Shown here: positions 1 to 7,123 of the stretch, piece by piece
Position numbering within the stretch: position 1 is the first letter of the stretch
Layout of the letters: every line of letters starts with the position of its first letter
Assembly: GCA_016793525.1 (NCBI GenBank)
Contig: JAEUJT010000052.1
Coordinates: 1 to 11,181 of the forward strand
DNA from: Archangium sp.
Lineage (GTDB): Bacteria > Myxococcota > Myxococcia > Myxococcales > Myxococcaceae
Reading direction: 5' to 3'
Length of the DNA: 11,181 nt
Made by a program: the position numbers and the translations under genes
The notes under the pieces: model-generated
Database searches by the model: none
What the model saw: the letters and a program-made list of their open reading frames with translations, nothing else
Told to the model about the DNA's origin: nothing

Positions 1-1
1 A

Positions 2-592
2 GGTGAGCCGCCGCTGTCGCTCAGCACCGGAGACCTCACCGGCGACGGGCACGTCGACGTGCTGGTGTCGTTTACGACGCTCGGGGCCGGGCGGGTGTCG
101 ACGGTCGCGCTGTTTTCGGGCGACGGCTCCGGCCGGTTCAACATGCCGGTCGAGGTCGCGCCGCGCGGCACCATCTTCTTTGACTCGCTGGTCGCCGACC
201 TCGATCTCGACGGGCGCCAAGACTTCATCACCATTCGCTCGCTCACCGGCTACGGCAACTACAAGGTGGTGCAGTACCTCCACCGGAGCGACGGCACCTT
301 CGAGGCCGTGCCGTTGGCCCAGCCAGACGCCTTCACCGGCCCGACCATGCGCGCCCTTCAGCTGCGAGACCTGAACGACGACGGCCACCTCGACCTGACG
401 GTGCTCACCGGGTACGCCTGGAGCGTTCAGTTCGGCGCCGCGGCCGGGTTGACCGGGCCGACGGCGTCGTACCAGTCACTCCGGTCTGGCTCGTCGGGCG
501 TGGCTTTCTTCGACGCCGACGCAGATGGAGTCGACGACGCGGTGCTGGTGCGCTCCAACCCGCTCGGCGTCGAGCTGCTGCTGGCGCAGTGA
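2..592 (+). CDS. FG-GAP/VCBS repeat protein, C-terminal part (5' end outside window)
   Basis: The reading frame is open from the first bases and ends at TGA 590-592, giving 196 visible residues; the start lies upstream of the window. It carries repeated calcium-binding-type blade motifs typical of FG-GAP/VCBS beta-propellers: GDLTGDGHVDVLV near residues 10-22, VADLDLDGRQDFITI, LRDLNDDGHLDLTVL and FFDADADGVDDAVLV, spaced about 50-60 residues apart. In this family the D-x-(D/N)-x-D-G-x-x-D loops bind Ca2+ and the propeller mediates adhesion or protein binding, usually outside the cytoplasm. Any signal peptide would be in the missing part. The protein ends a few residues after the last blade with no sorting or anchor domain. 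It faces the next gene tail to tail with a 7-nt gap. The frame and family are secure; the specific function is unknown. Confidence 0.85.
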   Translation, partial: GEPPLSLSTGDLTGDGHVDVLVSFTTLGAGRVSTVALFSGDGSGRFNMPVEVAPRGTIFFDSLVADLDLDGRQDFITIRSLTGYGNYKVVQYLHRSDGTFEAVPLAQPDAFTGPTMRALQLRDLNDDGHLDLTVLTGYAWSVQFGAAAGLTGPTASYQSLRSGSSGVAFFDADADGVDDAVLVRSNPLGVELLLAQ

Positions 593-599
593 CGAGGGG

Positions 600-1997
600 C
601 TACTTCTTCAGGCGCTGAATGTTGTTGCGCGCCACGTTGGCTTCGCTGCCTTCGGGCATCACGTCGAGGTACTTCTCGTACGCCTCGATGGCCTTGTCGT
701 TTTTCTTCTGCGCCCGGTACGCCTCGGCGAGGCCCATGATGGCCGGCCCGTAGCGCCCGTTGAGCCGCAGCGCCTGCTCGAAGCTCGCCTGCGCCGCCAG
801 CGCGTTGCCCATGTCGAGCAGGGCCAACCCGCGGCCCACCATCGGCTCCACCCGGTCGGGGCGCAGGTCAGCGGCACGGCCGAACATGCTCATCGCCTGC
901 TCGGGCTTCTCGGCGCTGAGCAGGCTCTCGCCCTTCGCCAACATGCCGTCGAAGTCGAGCTTCGGCTCTGCTTTGGGCTTCGGTGGCGCCGCAACCCCGG
1001 CATCGACCGGCTCCGCGACGGCCACCACCGCAGGAGGCCCCGCGTCCACGGCTTGGGCAGCGGCTTCTGCATCGGCCTTCGCCTTCGCCTCTGCGTCAGC
1101 CTTGGCCTTCGCTTCGGCCTCGGCGCGCTTGGTCTCTTCTTCTTTTTTCAGGCGAAGCTGCTCTGCGGCGGCGTGCTCGTCGGCCAGGCGCTGCTGCTCG
1201 GGCATGTACACCAGCGCGTACCAACCGGCCGCACCACCCACCGCCAGACCCAGCACCACCAGAATGCCCCAGCCCCAGTTCGAGCGCTGCACCGCGCGGG
1301 TGAGCTCGTCTTCGTCGGGGGGCGTCATCGACGACGGCCTCCGCTGCGCGTTGCGTACGTCGCTCGGCACGATGCGCGAGGGTCGGCTGGCCTTGCTGCT
1401 GGTCGCGCTTCGGGTGGAGGCCATCTCCGCGGTGGGGAGATCGTCAAACGACAGCTCGGGCGCCGGCGAAGGGGCGCGCGCGGCCGGCACGTCAGGCGGC
1501 GGCACCGAGGGCGGAGGGGGCGCCGGCGGGTGCTGCTGCATCAGCTGACTGAACTGGGGCCCCTTCCAGGTCTCGCTCGCGGCGGGCGGCGGGGGTGGCG
1601 CCATCGGCGGCGGAGCGGTGGCCGAGCGAATCGCCTCGTACGCACGCGCCTTGGCGGCCTCGTCAACCACTTGGAAGAAGCTGGCCAGCTCGGGAATGTT
1701 GCCGAGCCGCTTCCACGTGTCTCCGGTGAGAGAGATTTCGTCGTCGCGACCGATTTTGCCCTCGACGATCCACTTCTGCAGGGTGGTGAGCTCGCGGCAC
1801 GAGAAGGTGTTGCCCGTGGCCGGCTGCCGCACCTTCCACTCGCGGGTGGGCGACGGAGGAGGAAGCTCGGTGGCCTCGCGCCGCTTCACGCGGAACACGT
1901 GGTTGCACTGCACGCACTTCACGGTCAGCCCGTCATCGGGAATGCGCGCTTCGTCGAAGTCGTATTCCGCCTGACACCGCGGGCACCGCACGTCCAT
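600..1997 (-). CDS. Zinc-ribbon / GYF-like / transmembrane / TPR protein (GltJ-like N-terminal architecture)
   Basis: A 465-residue protein. Residues 1-40 form an MJ0042-type zinc ribbon with ligands C5, C8, C28 and C31 (CPRC and CVQC). Residues about 52-115 (from REWKVRQ to ELASFF) resemble a GYF_2-type domain. Residues 128-180 are rich in polyproline. A single membrane helix lies at about 241-264 (WGWGILVVLGLAVGG). It is followed by a charged Ala/Lys/Glu helix at 265-312, probably a coiled coil with AKAKADAE repeated, and about three TPRs from 350 to 465. With N-in topology, the zinc ribbon and GYF-like domain are cytoplasmic and the TPRs periplasmic, so it could pass a cytoplasmic signal to an envelope partner. 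The same N-terminal order occurs in the myxobacterial gliding protein GltJ, but GltJ does not end in TPRs, so I give no gene name. The start is the ATG giving the canonical MDVRCPRC beginning; the ribosome site is weak (AGG only). It is divergent from ftsK. Confidence 0.88.
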   Translation of the reverse strand: MDVRCPRCQAEYDFDEARIPDDGLTVKCVQCNHVFRVKRREATELPPPSPTREWKVRQPATGNTFSCRELTTLQKWIVEGKIGRDDEISLTGDTWKRLGNIPELASFFQVVDEAAKARAYEAIRSATAPPPMAPPPPPAASETWKGPQFSQLMQQHPPAPPPPSVPPPDVPAARAPSPAPELSFDDLPTAEMASTRSATSSKASRPSRIVPSDVRNAQRRPSSMTPPDEDELTRAVQRSNWGWGILVVLGLAVGGAAGWYALVYMPEQQRLADEHAAAEQLRLKKEEETKRAEAEAKAKADAEAKAKADAEAAAQAVDAGPPAVVAVAEPVDAGVAAPPKPKAEPKLDFDGMLAKGESLLSAEKPEQAMSMFGRAADLRPDRVEPMVGRGLALLDMGNALAAQASFEQALRLNGRYGPAIMGLAEAYRAQKKNDKAIEAYEKYLDVMPEGSEANVARNNIQRLKK

Positions 1998-2053
1998 ATG
2001 CCTGAACGTAGATCAGCCCCACCGCGGCGGCAGGTTTTGTGACGGTCGAAAAA

Positions 2054-2081
2054 TTGCCCCGCCCCCGCCCGTCCCTACACT
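2054..2081 (+). promoter_or_regulatory. Possible sigma70-type promoter for ftsK
   Basis: In the 120-bp divergent gap (1998-2117), TTGCCC at 2054-2059 and TACACT at 2076-2081 are separated by 16 bp; each matches 4 of 6 consensus positions. The site lies just after the only A/T-rich patch of the gap (CGAAAAATTG) and about 36 bp upstream of the ftsK start. A transcript from here would carry the AGGGG ribosome site at 2104-2108. This is a by-eye match in GC-rich DNA and no transcription data are available. I found no comparable pair for the minus-strand gene. Confidence 0.4.
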
Positions 2082-2103
2082 CCGCCCTACTTCAGCTTTC
2101 TAC

Positions 2104-2108
2104 AGGGG
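2104..2108 (+). promoter_or_regulatory. Ribosome binding site of ftsK
   Basis: AGGGG lies 9 nt before the ATG at 2118, a workable spacing. It supports this ATG as the ftsK start; the protein then begins with a basic cytoplasmic stretch before the first membrane helix, as usual in FtsK. Confidence 0.55.
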
Positions 2109-2117
2109 TGTCACACC

Positions 2118-5100
2118 ATGTCGGCCAAGCGGTCGAAGGAACGGTCGTTGCTGTCCCGTCAGGAGATTTCGGCTCGCCGAAAGCAACTGACGACCAAGAA
2201 GATGGCCTCGCCCGGAGCACCCAAGCGCGCCATCGCCGGCATCGGTGTGTTGGCCGTGTCGGTGCTCTCATTCCTGTCGGTGGCCACCTTCGACGCGCAC
2301 GATCGCATCGGCCCCGGCTTTCGCAACGCGGTGGGCCCGGTCGGCCACGCCATTGCCGAGGCGCTCCGCGGGCTGTTCGGGGTGTGCGCCTACGCGCTGA
2401 CCCTGCTCGGCTTCTACGGCGCGGGCATGATGTTCCTCGGCGACACCCAGAAGAAGCGCTGGAGCCAGGTGGTGGCCTTCGCGCTGCTGCTCCTCTCGTG
2501 CACCGTGCTGGCGCAGCTCATCTTCAAAGAAGATGCGTCGTGGGCCCACGCGCCCGGAGGGTGGATCGGCCACCACCTGAGCAACGTGCTGACCGGCCTC
2601 TTCTCCATGGTCGGCACGGTGGTGCTGGTGAGCGCCGTGGCCGCGGTGGCCTTCATCGTCGGCACCGAGTTCGCCTTCTTGCGGCTGTGCAGCTGGCTGT
2701 GGGACCGCGCGGTGGTGCTGGCCGAGAAGGCCAAGGTCTGGGGCCTGGCGTTCCTCGAAGCGCAGCAGGAGCGGCTCGAGGCCCGCCGCGAAGAGGCGAT
2801 CAAAGCGAAGGAAGAAGAGGCGACGTTCCTCGCGCAGCTCGAAGCGGAGGAAGCCGAGCTGGCCGAGCTCGAGGCCGCCGCCGACGAAGCCGACGCGGCC
2901 GCCGACGAGATGGAGCGGCTGATGCGCGAGAAGGAGAACTCCAAGCTCGCCGACCTCACCGAAAAGGAGAAGCTCAAGGCCGAGCGCGAGAAGGCGCTGG
3001 TCGAACGCGAAGCCGCGCGCCTGGCTCGGGAGGCCCTGAAGACCGCGCGGGTGAACGAGAAGACGCAGCGCAGCGCCACCGCCGCCGCGATGGCCCCGAC
3101 GCTGATGTCCGAGGCGAGGGCTGCGTCGACGATGGGTGGCGCGCTCGCTGGCGACCCCGCCTGGGCGTTCAGCCTCGCGCCGCAGCAGCCGATGCCGATG
3201 ATGGCTCCTCCGCCGGTCGCCGCGCAGCCGTCGCAGCCGCCCCCGCCGGCGAAGCGAGTGCCGAACATCATTGAAGCGCCGCCGCCTCCGCCCGAGGAGT
3301 CGCTCCCGCCGATGTCGCCGGCCGCCGAGCGCACCGCCACCGCGCAGCTCGCCGACAGCGTGCCGCCGGGAGCGCCGCAGCTGTCTCCGGCCTCGACCGC
3401 CGCCGGGGCCCTGGCCCTCGCGCGCACGCCGCTCATCGTCGAGCCGAAGGCGCCGCCGAAGCCGACCGCGGTGAAGAAGCGCAACGAGTTCGAGTTCACC
3501 GGCGACCGCACCAGCTTCCAGCCGCCGCCGGTCGACCTGCTCGAGGCCACGCGCAAGGAGCGCGCCGCCATCGACAAAGACGTCTACCTGCAGACCGCGG
3601 AGAAGCTCACCTCGAAGCTGCGCGACTTCGGCATCGAAGGTGAAGTGGTCGAGATTCGCCCCGGCCCCGTCGTCACCATGTACGAGTTCAAGCCGGCGCC
3701 GGGCGTGAAGGTGTCGCGCATCGCGTCGCTGTCTGACGACCTCGCCATGGCGATGGAGGCCATGCGCGTTCGCATCGTCGCCCCGATTCCTGGCAAGGGC
3801 GTGGTGGGCATCGAGGTGCCGAACAAAGACCGCGACACGGTGTTCCTCAAGGAGATCGCCGAGCAAGACGCGTTTCAGAAGTCGCAGTCGCGGCTCACCA
3901 TGTGCCTCGGCAAAGACATCGAGGGCATGCCGTACATCTTCGACCTGGCGAAGGCGCCGCACTTGCTCATGGCCGGTACGACCGGGTCCGGCAAGTCGGT
4001 GGCCGTCAACTCGATGATCATGTCCATCCTCCTCAAGTCGACGCCGGAGGAGGTGCGCTTCATCATGGTGGATCCGAAGATGCTCGAGCTCTCGGTGTAC
4101 GAGGGCATCCCCCACCTGCTGCTCCCGGTGGTGACGGATCCACGCAAGGCCGCGACCGCGCTGCAGTGGGCCGTCGACGAGATGACGCGCCGCTACAAGC
4201 TGCTGTCCGAGGCCGGCGTGCGCAACATCACCGGGTACAACACCTACGTCGAAGGTGAGCTGGTGAAGAAGAAGGGGCCCGCCGCGGTCGCCAAGCCGGC
4301 GGGCGTGCCCGAGCCGATCATCCCGCCCAAGGCCGCCACCGCGGAGGCCGCTGCTCCGACAGTGGAGGCCGCCGCACCGACGCCGCCGGTCGCCGACGAG
4401 AAGCCGAAGAAGAAGCGCCGCATGCTCATCGTCGACGTGGCGGACCAGACCGCTCCCGCCGCCGCGAGCGCGCAGACGGTGGAGGCCGCGCCCTCCCCTG
4501 CCCCGGAGCTGAACCTGGGTGTGGCCGCGCCGAGCGAGCCGAAAGAAGACCCGCGCGAGGCGATTCCCGAAGACGTGCAGCGCGAAGTCGAGGCGCTGGC
4601 CACCGAAGCGGAGATCCGCGTCGACGAGGCGCAGCTGTCAGAGTCTGAAGAAGAAGCCGCCGCGCTCGCGCTGGCGTCGAACGTCTCCGCCGCTGACGAC
4701 GCGAAGGAGCTGAAGAAGCTCCCGTACATCGTGGTCATCATCGACGAGCTCGCCGACCTGATGATGGTGGCCTCGAAGGAAGTGGAGACCTCCATCGCCC
4801 GCCTGGCGCAGATGGCGCGCGCCGCCGGCATTCACCTGATGGTGGCCACGCAGCGCCCGTCGACCGACGTGGTCACCGGCGTCATCAAGGCCAACTTCCC
4901 CACCCGCATCAGCTTCATGCTGCGCAGCAAACCCGACTCGATGACCATCATCGGGACCATCGGCGCCGAGGCGCTGCTCGGCATGGGCGACATGCTCATC
5001 ATGCCGCCCACCAGCGCCCACCTGCAGCGCGTGCACGGCTGCTTCGTGTCGGAAGGCGAAATCAAGAAGGTGGTCGACCACCTCAAGGCCCAGGGCAAGC

Positions 5101-5390
5101 CGGTGTTCGACGAGAGCATCCTCAAGCCGCGCGACGAGGAGAACGAGGGCGGCGGCGAAGAAGACGAGCTGTCAGACGAGCTCTACGACCAGGCGGTGGC
5201 GACGGTGAGCGAGATGCGCACCGTGAGCATCTCGATGCTCCAGCGCAAGATGCGCATCGGCTACAACCGCGCCGCGCGCATGATCGAGCGCATGGAGCGC
5301 GACGGCATGGTGGGCCCCGCCGACGGCGCCAAACCCCGCGAAGTGCTGCTCCGACCCGTGGGCCAGATGCCCGGCGCGTCAGCGATGTGA
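2118..5390 (+). CDS. ftsK: DNA translocase FtsK (FtsK/SpoIIIE family)
   Basis: A 1090-residue septal DNA pump that moves and resolves chromosome termini at division. Four membrane helices lie at about 38-58, 84-107, 117-136 and 157-187. They are followed by a long charged coiled-coil-like segment (about 200-318) and a Pro/Ala-rich linker (320-470, with QPPPPA and PPPPPEES). The alpha domain starts near 475. The RecA-like motor has Walker A GTTGSGKS at 620-627 and Walker B IVVIIDELAD with D876/E877. The winged-helix gamma domain (about 1018-1084) contains RIGYNRAARMIE, the DNA-reading region that binds KOPS in E. coli. Two oddities: about 150 low-complexity residues (roughly 713-866) sit inside the motor between GYN and LPYIV, and the usual DSRTILD motif reads DSMTIIG at 940-946. 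All catalytic motifs I can identify are intact, so I expect it to be functional. Confidence 0.97.
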   Translation: MSAKRSKERSLLSRQEISARRKQLTTKKMASPGAPKRAIAGIGVLAVSVLSFLSVATFDAHDRIGPGFRNAVGPVGHAIAEALRGLFGVCAYALTLLGFYGAGMMFLGDTQKKRWSQVVAFALLLLSCTVLAQLIFKEDASWAHAPGGWIGHHLSNVLTGLFSMVGTVVLVSAVAAVAFIVGTEFAFLRLCSWLWDRAVVLAEKAKVWGLAFLEAQQERLEARREEAIKAKEEEATFLAQLEAEEAELAELEAAADEADAAADEMERLMREKENSKLADLTEKEKLKAEREKALVEREAARLAREALKTARVNEKTQRSATAAAMAPTLMSEARAASTMGGALAGDPAWAFSLAPQQPMPMMAPPPVAAQPSQPPPPAKRVPNIIEAPPPPPEESLPPMSPAAERTATAQLADSVPPGAPQLSPASTAAGALALARTPLIVEPKAPPKPTAVKKRNEFEFTGDRTSFQPPPVDLLEATRKERAAIDKDVYLQTAEKLTSKLRDFGIEGEVVEIRPGPVVTMYEFKPAPGVKVSRIASLSDDLAMAMEAMRVRIVAPIPGKGVVGIEVPNKDRDTVFLKEIAEQDAFQKSQSRLTMCLGKDIEGMPYIFDLAKAPHLLMAGTTGSGKSVAVNSMIMSILLKSTPEEVRFIMVDPKMLELSVYEGIPHLLLPVVTDPRKAATALQWAVDEMTRRYKLLSEAGVRNITGYNTYVEGELVKKKGPAAVAKPAGVPEPIIPPKAATAEAAAPTVEAAAPTPPVADEKPKKKRRMLIVDVADQTAPAAASAQTVEAAPSPAPELNLGVAAPSEPKEDPREAIPEDVQREVEALATEAEIRVDEAQLSESEEEAAALALASNVSAADDAKELKKLPYIVVIIDELADLMMVASKEVETSIARLAQMARAAGIHLMVATQRPSTDVVTGVIKANFPTRISFMLRSKPDSMTIIGTIGAEALLGMGDMLIMPPTSAHLQRVHGCFVSEGEIKKVVDHLKAQGKPVFDESILKPRDEENEGGGEEDELSDELYDQAVATVSEMRTVSISMLQRKMRIGYNRAARMIERMERDGMVGPADGAKPREVLLRPVGQMPGASAM

Positions 5391-5430
5391 CGGTTGAAGT
5401 CGCGCGCGAGTGTGGCCATGGTGCGCAGCC

Positions 5431-6144
5431 ATGACCACCCCCGTTCGCATCTCCGACTTCGTCAAAGCGAGCCGCACCCATCTCGAGAAGAGCCTGAAGA
5501 AGGCCAACGTCGACGGCAACGCAACGCTGTCGGCCAAAGAGGCGAAGACGCTCCCGAAGGACTTGAAAGACTCCTTCGCCGAGGCCACCCGTACCGGCGT
5601 GAAGGTGAAGAACCTGGCGCGTGACTACGCCGCGTTCGTCGCCGATGCCGCGCGCCGCGCCGACGCCAACGGAGATGGCGTGCTGTCGGCGGCCGACGCC
5701 AAGCGCCTCCCCAAGGCGCTGCAAGACAACTTCAAGAACTACGCGGCGTCGCTCGAGCCGAAGCTGAACGTCAAAGACAAGACGCCGGCCACGCGCATCA
5801 CCCAGCACGTGTCGGCGTATGGCGCGGGGCGGGTGGCGTATGCGTCGGCGCTCACCAAGGGCATCGCTGCGGTGATGAAAGATCGCACCACGGGGCCGGG
5901 CGCCGTGCTCAAGGAGAACGGAGACGGCGACGGAAACACGCTGACCAACGCGCAGATCGACGCCGAGCTCAAGAAGGCCTTCAAGGCAGTGACCTTGCTG
6001 AAGGTGGGCGAGGCCGAAGATTCGGGCTTCGACCCGGAGACCCAGTGGATCTTCGCGGTCGACTGCAGCGTCGGCTCAGACCACGGCTTCTGGGTGGCGG
6101 TGGACCGCAAGACGGGCGCCACCGAAGTGACCAGCTTCAACTGA
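5431..6144 (+). CDS. Small soluble EF-hand-like calcium-binding protein
   Basis: A 237-residue protein with no signal peptide or membrane helix, so probably cytoplasmic. The best EF-hand loop is at residues 78-89 (DANGDGVLSAAD), with ligands at positions 1, 3, 5, 9 and 12. A weaker one is at 27-38 (NVDGNATLSAKE) and a degenerate, glycine-rich one near 163-175 (NGDGDGNTLT). The first two loops are each followed by the same helix pattern, LSAKEAKTLPKDLKDSF and LSAADAKRLPKALQDNF, 51 residues apart, indicating an internal duplication. The C-terminal 50 residues (WIFAVDCSVGSDHGFW then VAVDRKTGA) look like a small beta-rich domain I cannot name. I chose ATG 5431; a GTG at 5410 is in frame and would add seven residues, and neither has a strong ribosome site. 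It starts 40 bp after ftsK and may be co-transcribed. No enzymatic motif is visible; the role is unknown. Confidence 0.78.
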   Translation: MTTPVRISDFVKASRTHLEKSLKKANVDGNATLSAKEAKTLPKDLKDSFAEATRTGVKVKNLARDYAAFVADAARRADANGDGVLSAADAKRLPKALQDNFKNYAASLEPKLNVKDKTPATRITQHVSAYGAGRVAYASALTKGIAAVMKDRTTGPGAVLKENGDGDGNTLTNAQIDAELKKAFKAVTLLKVGEAEDSGFDPETQWIFAVDCSVGSDHGFWVAVDRKTGATEVTSFN

Positions 6145-6150
6145 GCATCC

Positions 6151-6186
6151 TTGACTCGCTGGGAGCGGTGGTTAAACCGCCGCTCC
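6151..6186 (+). promoter_or_regulatory. Palindrome over a possible promoter at the exporter operon start
   Basis: The 43-bp gap before the ABC ATPase gene contains a 25-bp near-perfect palindrome at 6162-6186. The left arm GGAGCGGTGGTT and right arm AACCGCCGCTCC (12 nt each) surround a single central A at 6174, with one T/G mismatch (6169 against 6179). It ends 1 nt before the ATG. A TTGACT at 6151-6156 (5 of 6 to the -35 consensus) with TAAACC at 6173-6178 (16-bp spacer, weak -10) would place the start of transcription at about 6185-6188, close to the ATG, so the mRNA could be leaderless. This fits the absence of a well-placed Shine-Dalgarno. The palindrome would then be an operator covering the -10. 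A terminator for the upstream gene is less likely because no T-run follows. Confidence 0.45.
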
Positions 6187-6187
6187 G

Positions 6188-7123
6188 ATGATTCAAGTCG
6201 ACGGTCTCACGAAGTACTACGGAGAGCGGGCGGCGATTCGCGACCTCTCCTTCACCATCGCGCAGGGTGGCGTCATCGGCTTTCTCGGCCTCAACGGCGC
6301 GGGCAAGTCGACCACCCTCAAGGTGCTTGGCTGCGTGCTGCTCCCCACCGGCGGGCGGGTCATCATCGACGGGTTCGACGTGACGAAAGACCCGCACGAG
6401 ATTCGCAAGCGCATCGGGTTTTTGCCCGACACCCCGCCGCTGTACGACGAGATGACGGTGGGCAACTACCTCGCCTTCGTGGCGCAGCTGCGCGGCGTCG
6501 CGGCGAGTGAGGTCTCGAAGCGCGTGGTGGAGATCGAGAAGACCTGCGCGCTCGAAGACCGGCACCACGACGCGATCTCGAGCCTCTCCCACGGGTACCG
6601 GCAGCGCGTCGGCGTGGCGCAGGCGCTGGTGCACAAACCGCGGCTGGTCATCTTGGACGAGCCCACCAGCGGGTTGGACCCGGTGCAGATCGTCGAGATG
6701 CGCGAGCTCATTCGCCGCCTCAAGGGCGACGCCACGGTGCTGGTGTCGAGCCACATTCTCTCGGAGATCTCCCAGGTGTGTGACCGGTTCCTCGTGCTGC
6801 ACGACGGGGCCATCATCGCCGACGGTGACGAGGCGGCGCTCGCGTCGAAGCTCGGCGGCAACGACGCGGTCGAAATCGACGTCGCGGGTTCGGCGGAGAA
6901 GGCGACTGAAGTCCTCCGCGCCGTGCCCAGCGTGTCTTCCGTGACCATTCGCAACCTCGAGGGCGGCCTTGCCTCCCTCAGCGTCTCCGCGTCGGCTGAC
7001 GTGCGCGCGGCGGCGGTGAAGGCCCTGGTGAACGCGGGCCTCGACGTGGTGCGGGTCGACAAAGTGCAAGGCCGCTTGGAGAACATCTTCCTCCAGCTCA
7101 CCCACGGCAAGGAGACGGCGTGA
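6188..7123 (+). CDS. ABC-2 type exporter ATPase (GldA/NatA-like)
   Basis: A 311-residue ATP-binding subunit that would power the permease encoded next. Walker A GLNGAGKST is at 34-42, the signature LSHGYRQR at 133-140, Walker B LVILDEP at 153-159 with catalytic E158, the D-loop SGLD at 161-164 and the H-loop histidine at 189. The signature has LSHGY where LSGGQ is classical, as in GldA/NatA-like ATPases that have LSKGY. The Q-loop region reads FLPDTPPLYDEMT with no glutamine at the usual place. The C-terminal 90 residues form the extra domain common in ABC-2 ATPases (ending GRLENIFLQL). The start is the ATG giving the standard MIQVDGLTKYYG; there is no good Shine-Dalgarno, see the palindrome upstream. 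The stop overlaps the next gene's start (TGATG), indicating translational coupling. The substrate is not deducible. Confidence 0.95.
   Translation: MIQVDGLTKYYGERAAIRDLSFTIAQGGVIGFLGLNGAGKSTTLKVLGCVLLPTGGRVIIDGFDVTKDPHEIRKRIGFLPDTPPLYDEMTVGNYLAFVAQLRGVAASEVSKRVVEIEKTCALEDRHHDAISSLSHGYRQRVGVAQALVHKPRLVILDEPTSGLDPVQIVEMRELIRRLKGDATVLVSSHILSEISQVCDRFLVLHDGAIIADGDEAALASKLGGNDAVEIDVAGSAEKATEVLRAVPSVSSVTIRNLEGGLASLSVSASADVRAAAVKALVNAGLDVVRVDKVQGRLENIFLQLTHGKETA

Noticed and set aside
593..599. Possible bidirectional terminator between the FG-GAP and zinc-ribbon genes
   Set aside because: I could not build a stem of more than a few base pairs around the 7-nt gap.
1037..1160. Repetitive DNA encoding the Ala/Lys/Glu stretch, considered as a tandem repeat locus
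   Set aside because: The 24-nt units are diverged at third positions and explained by the coiled-coil protein sequence.
525..2042. Long plus-strand open frame of 505 codons opposite the zinc-ribbon gene
   Set aside because: Its product is Arg/His/Gly-rich low complexity with no domain, and the opposite strand encodes a clear domain protein; a GC-rich shadow.
2268..4115. Long minus-strand open frame of 615 codons inside ftsK
   Set aside because: Antisense shadow of the Ala/Glu-rich FtsK coding sequence; Arg/His-rich with no recognisable family.
5391..5430. Short inverted repeats (TGGC/GCCA, CCATGG) between ftsK and the EF-hand gene
   Set aside because: Stems are only 4-6 nt with no T-run and no -10-like element, so I call neither a terminator nor a promoter.
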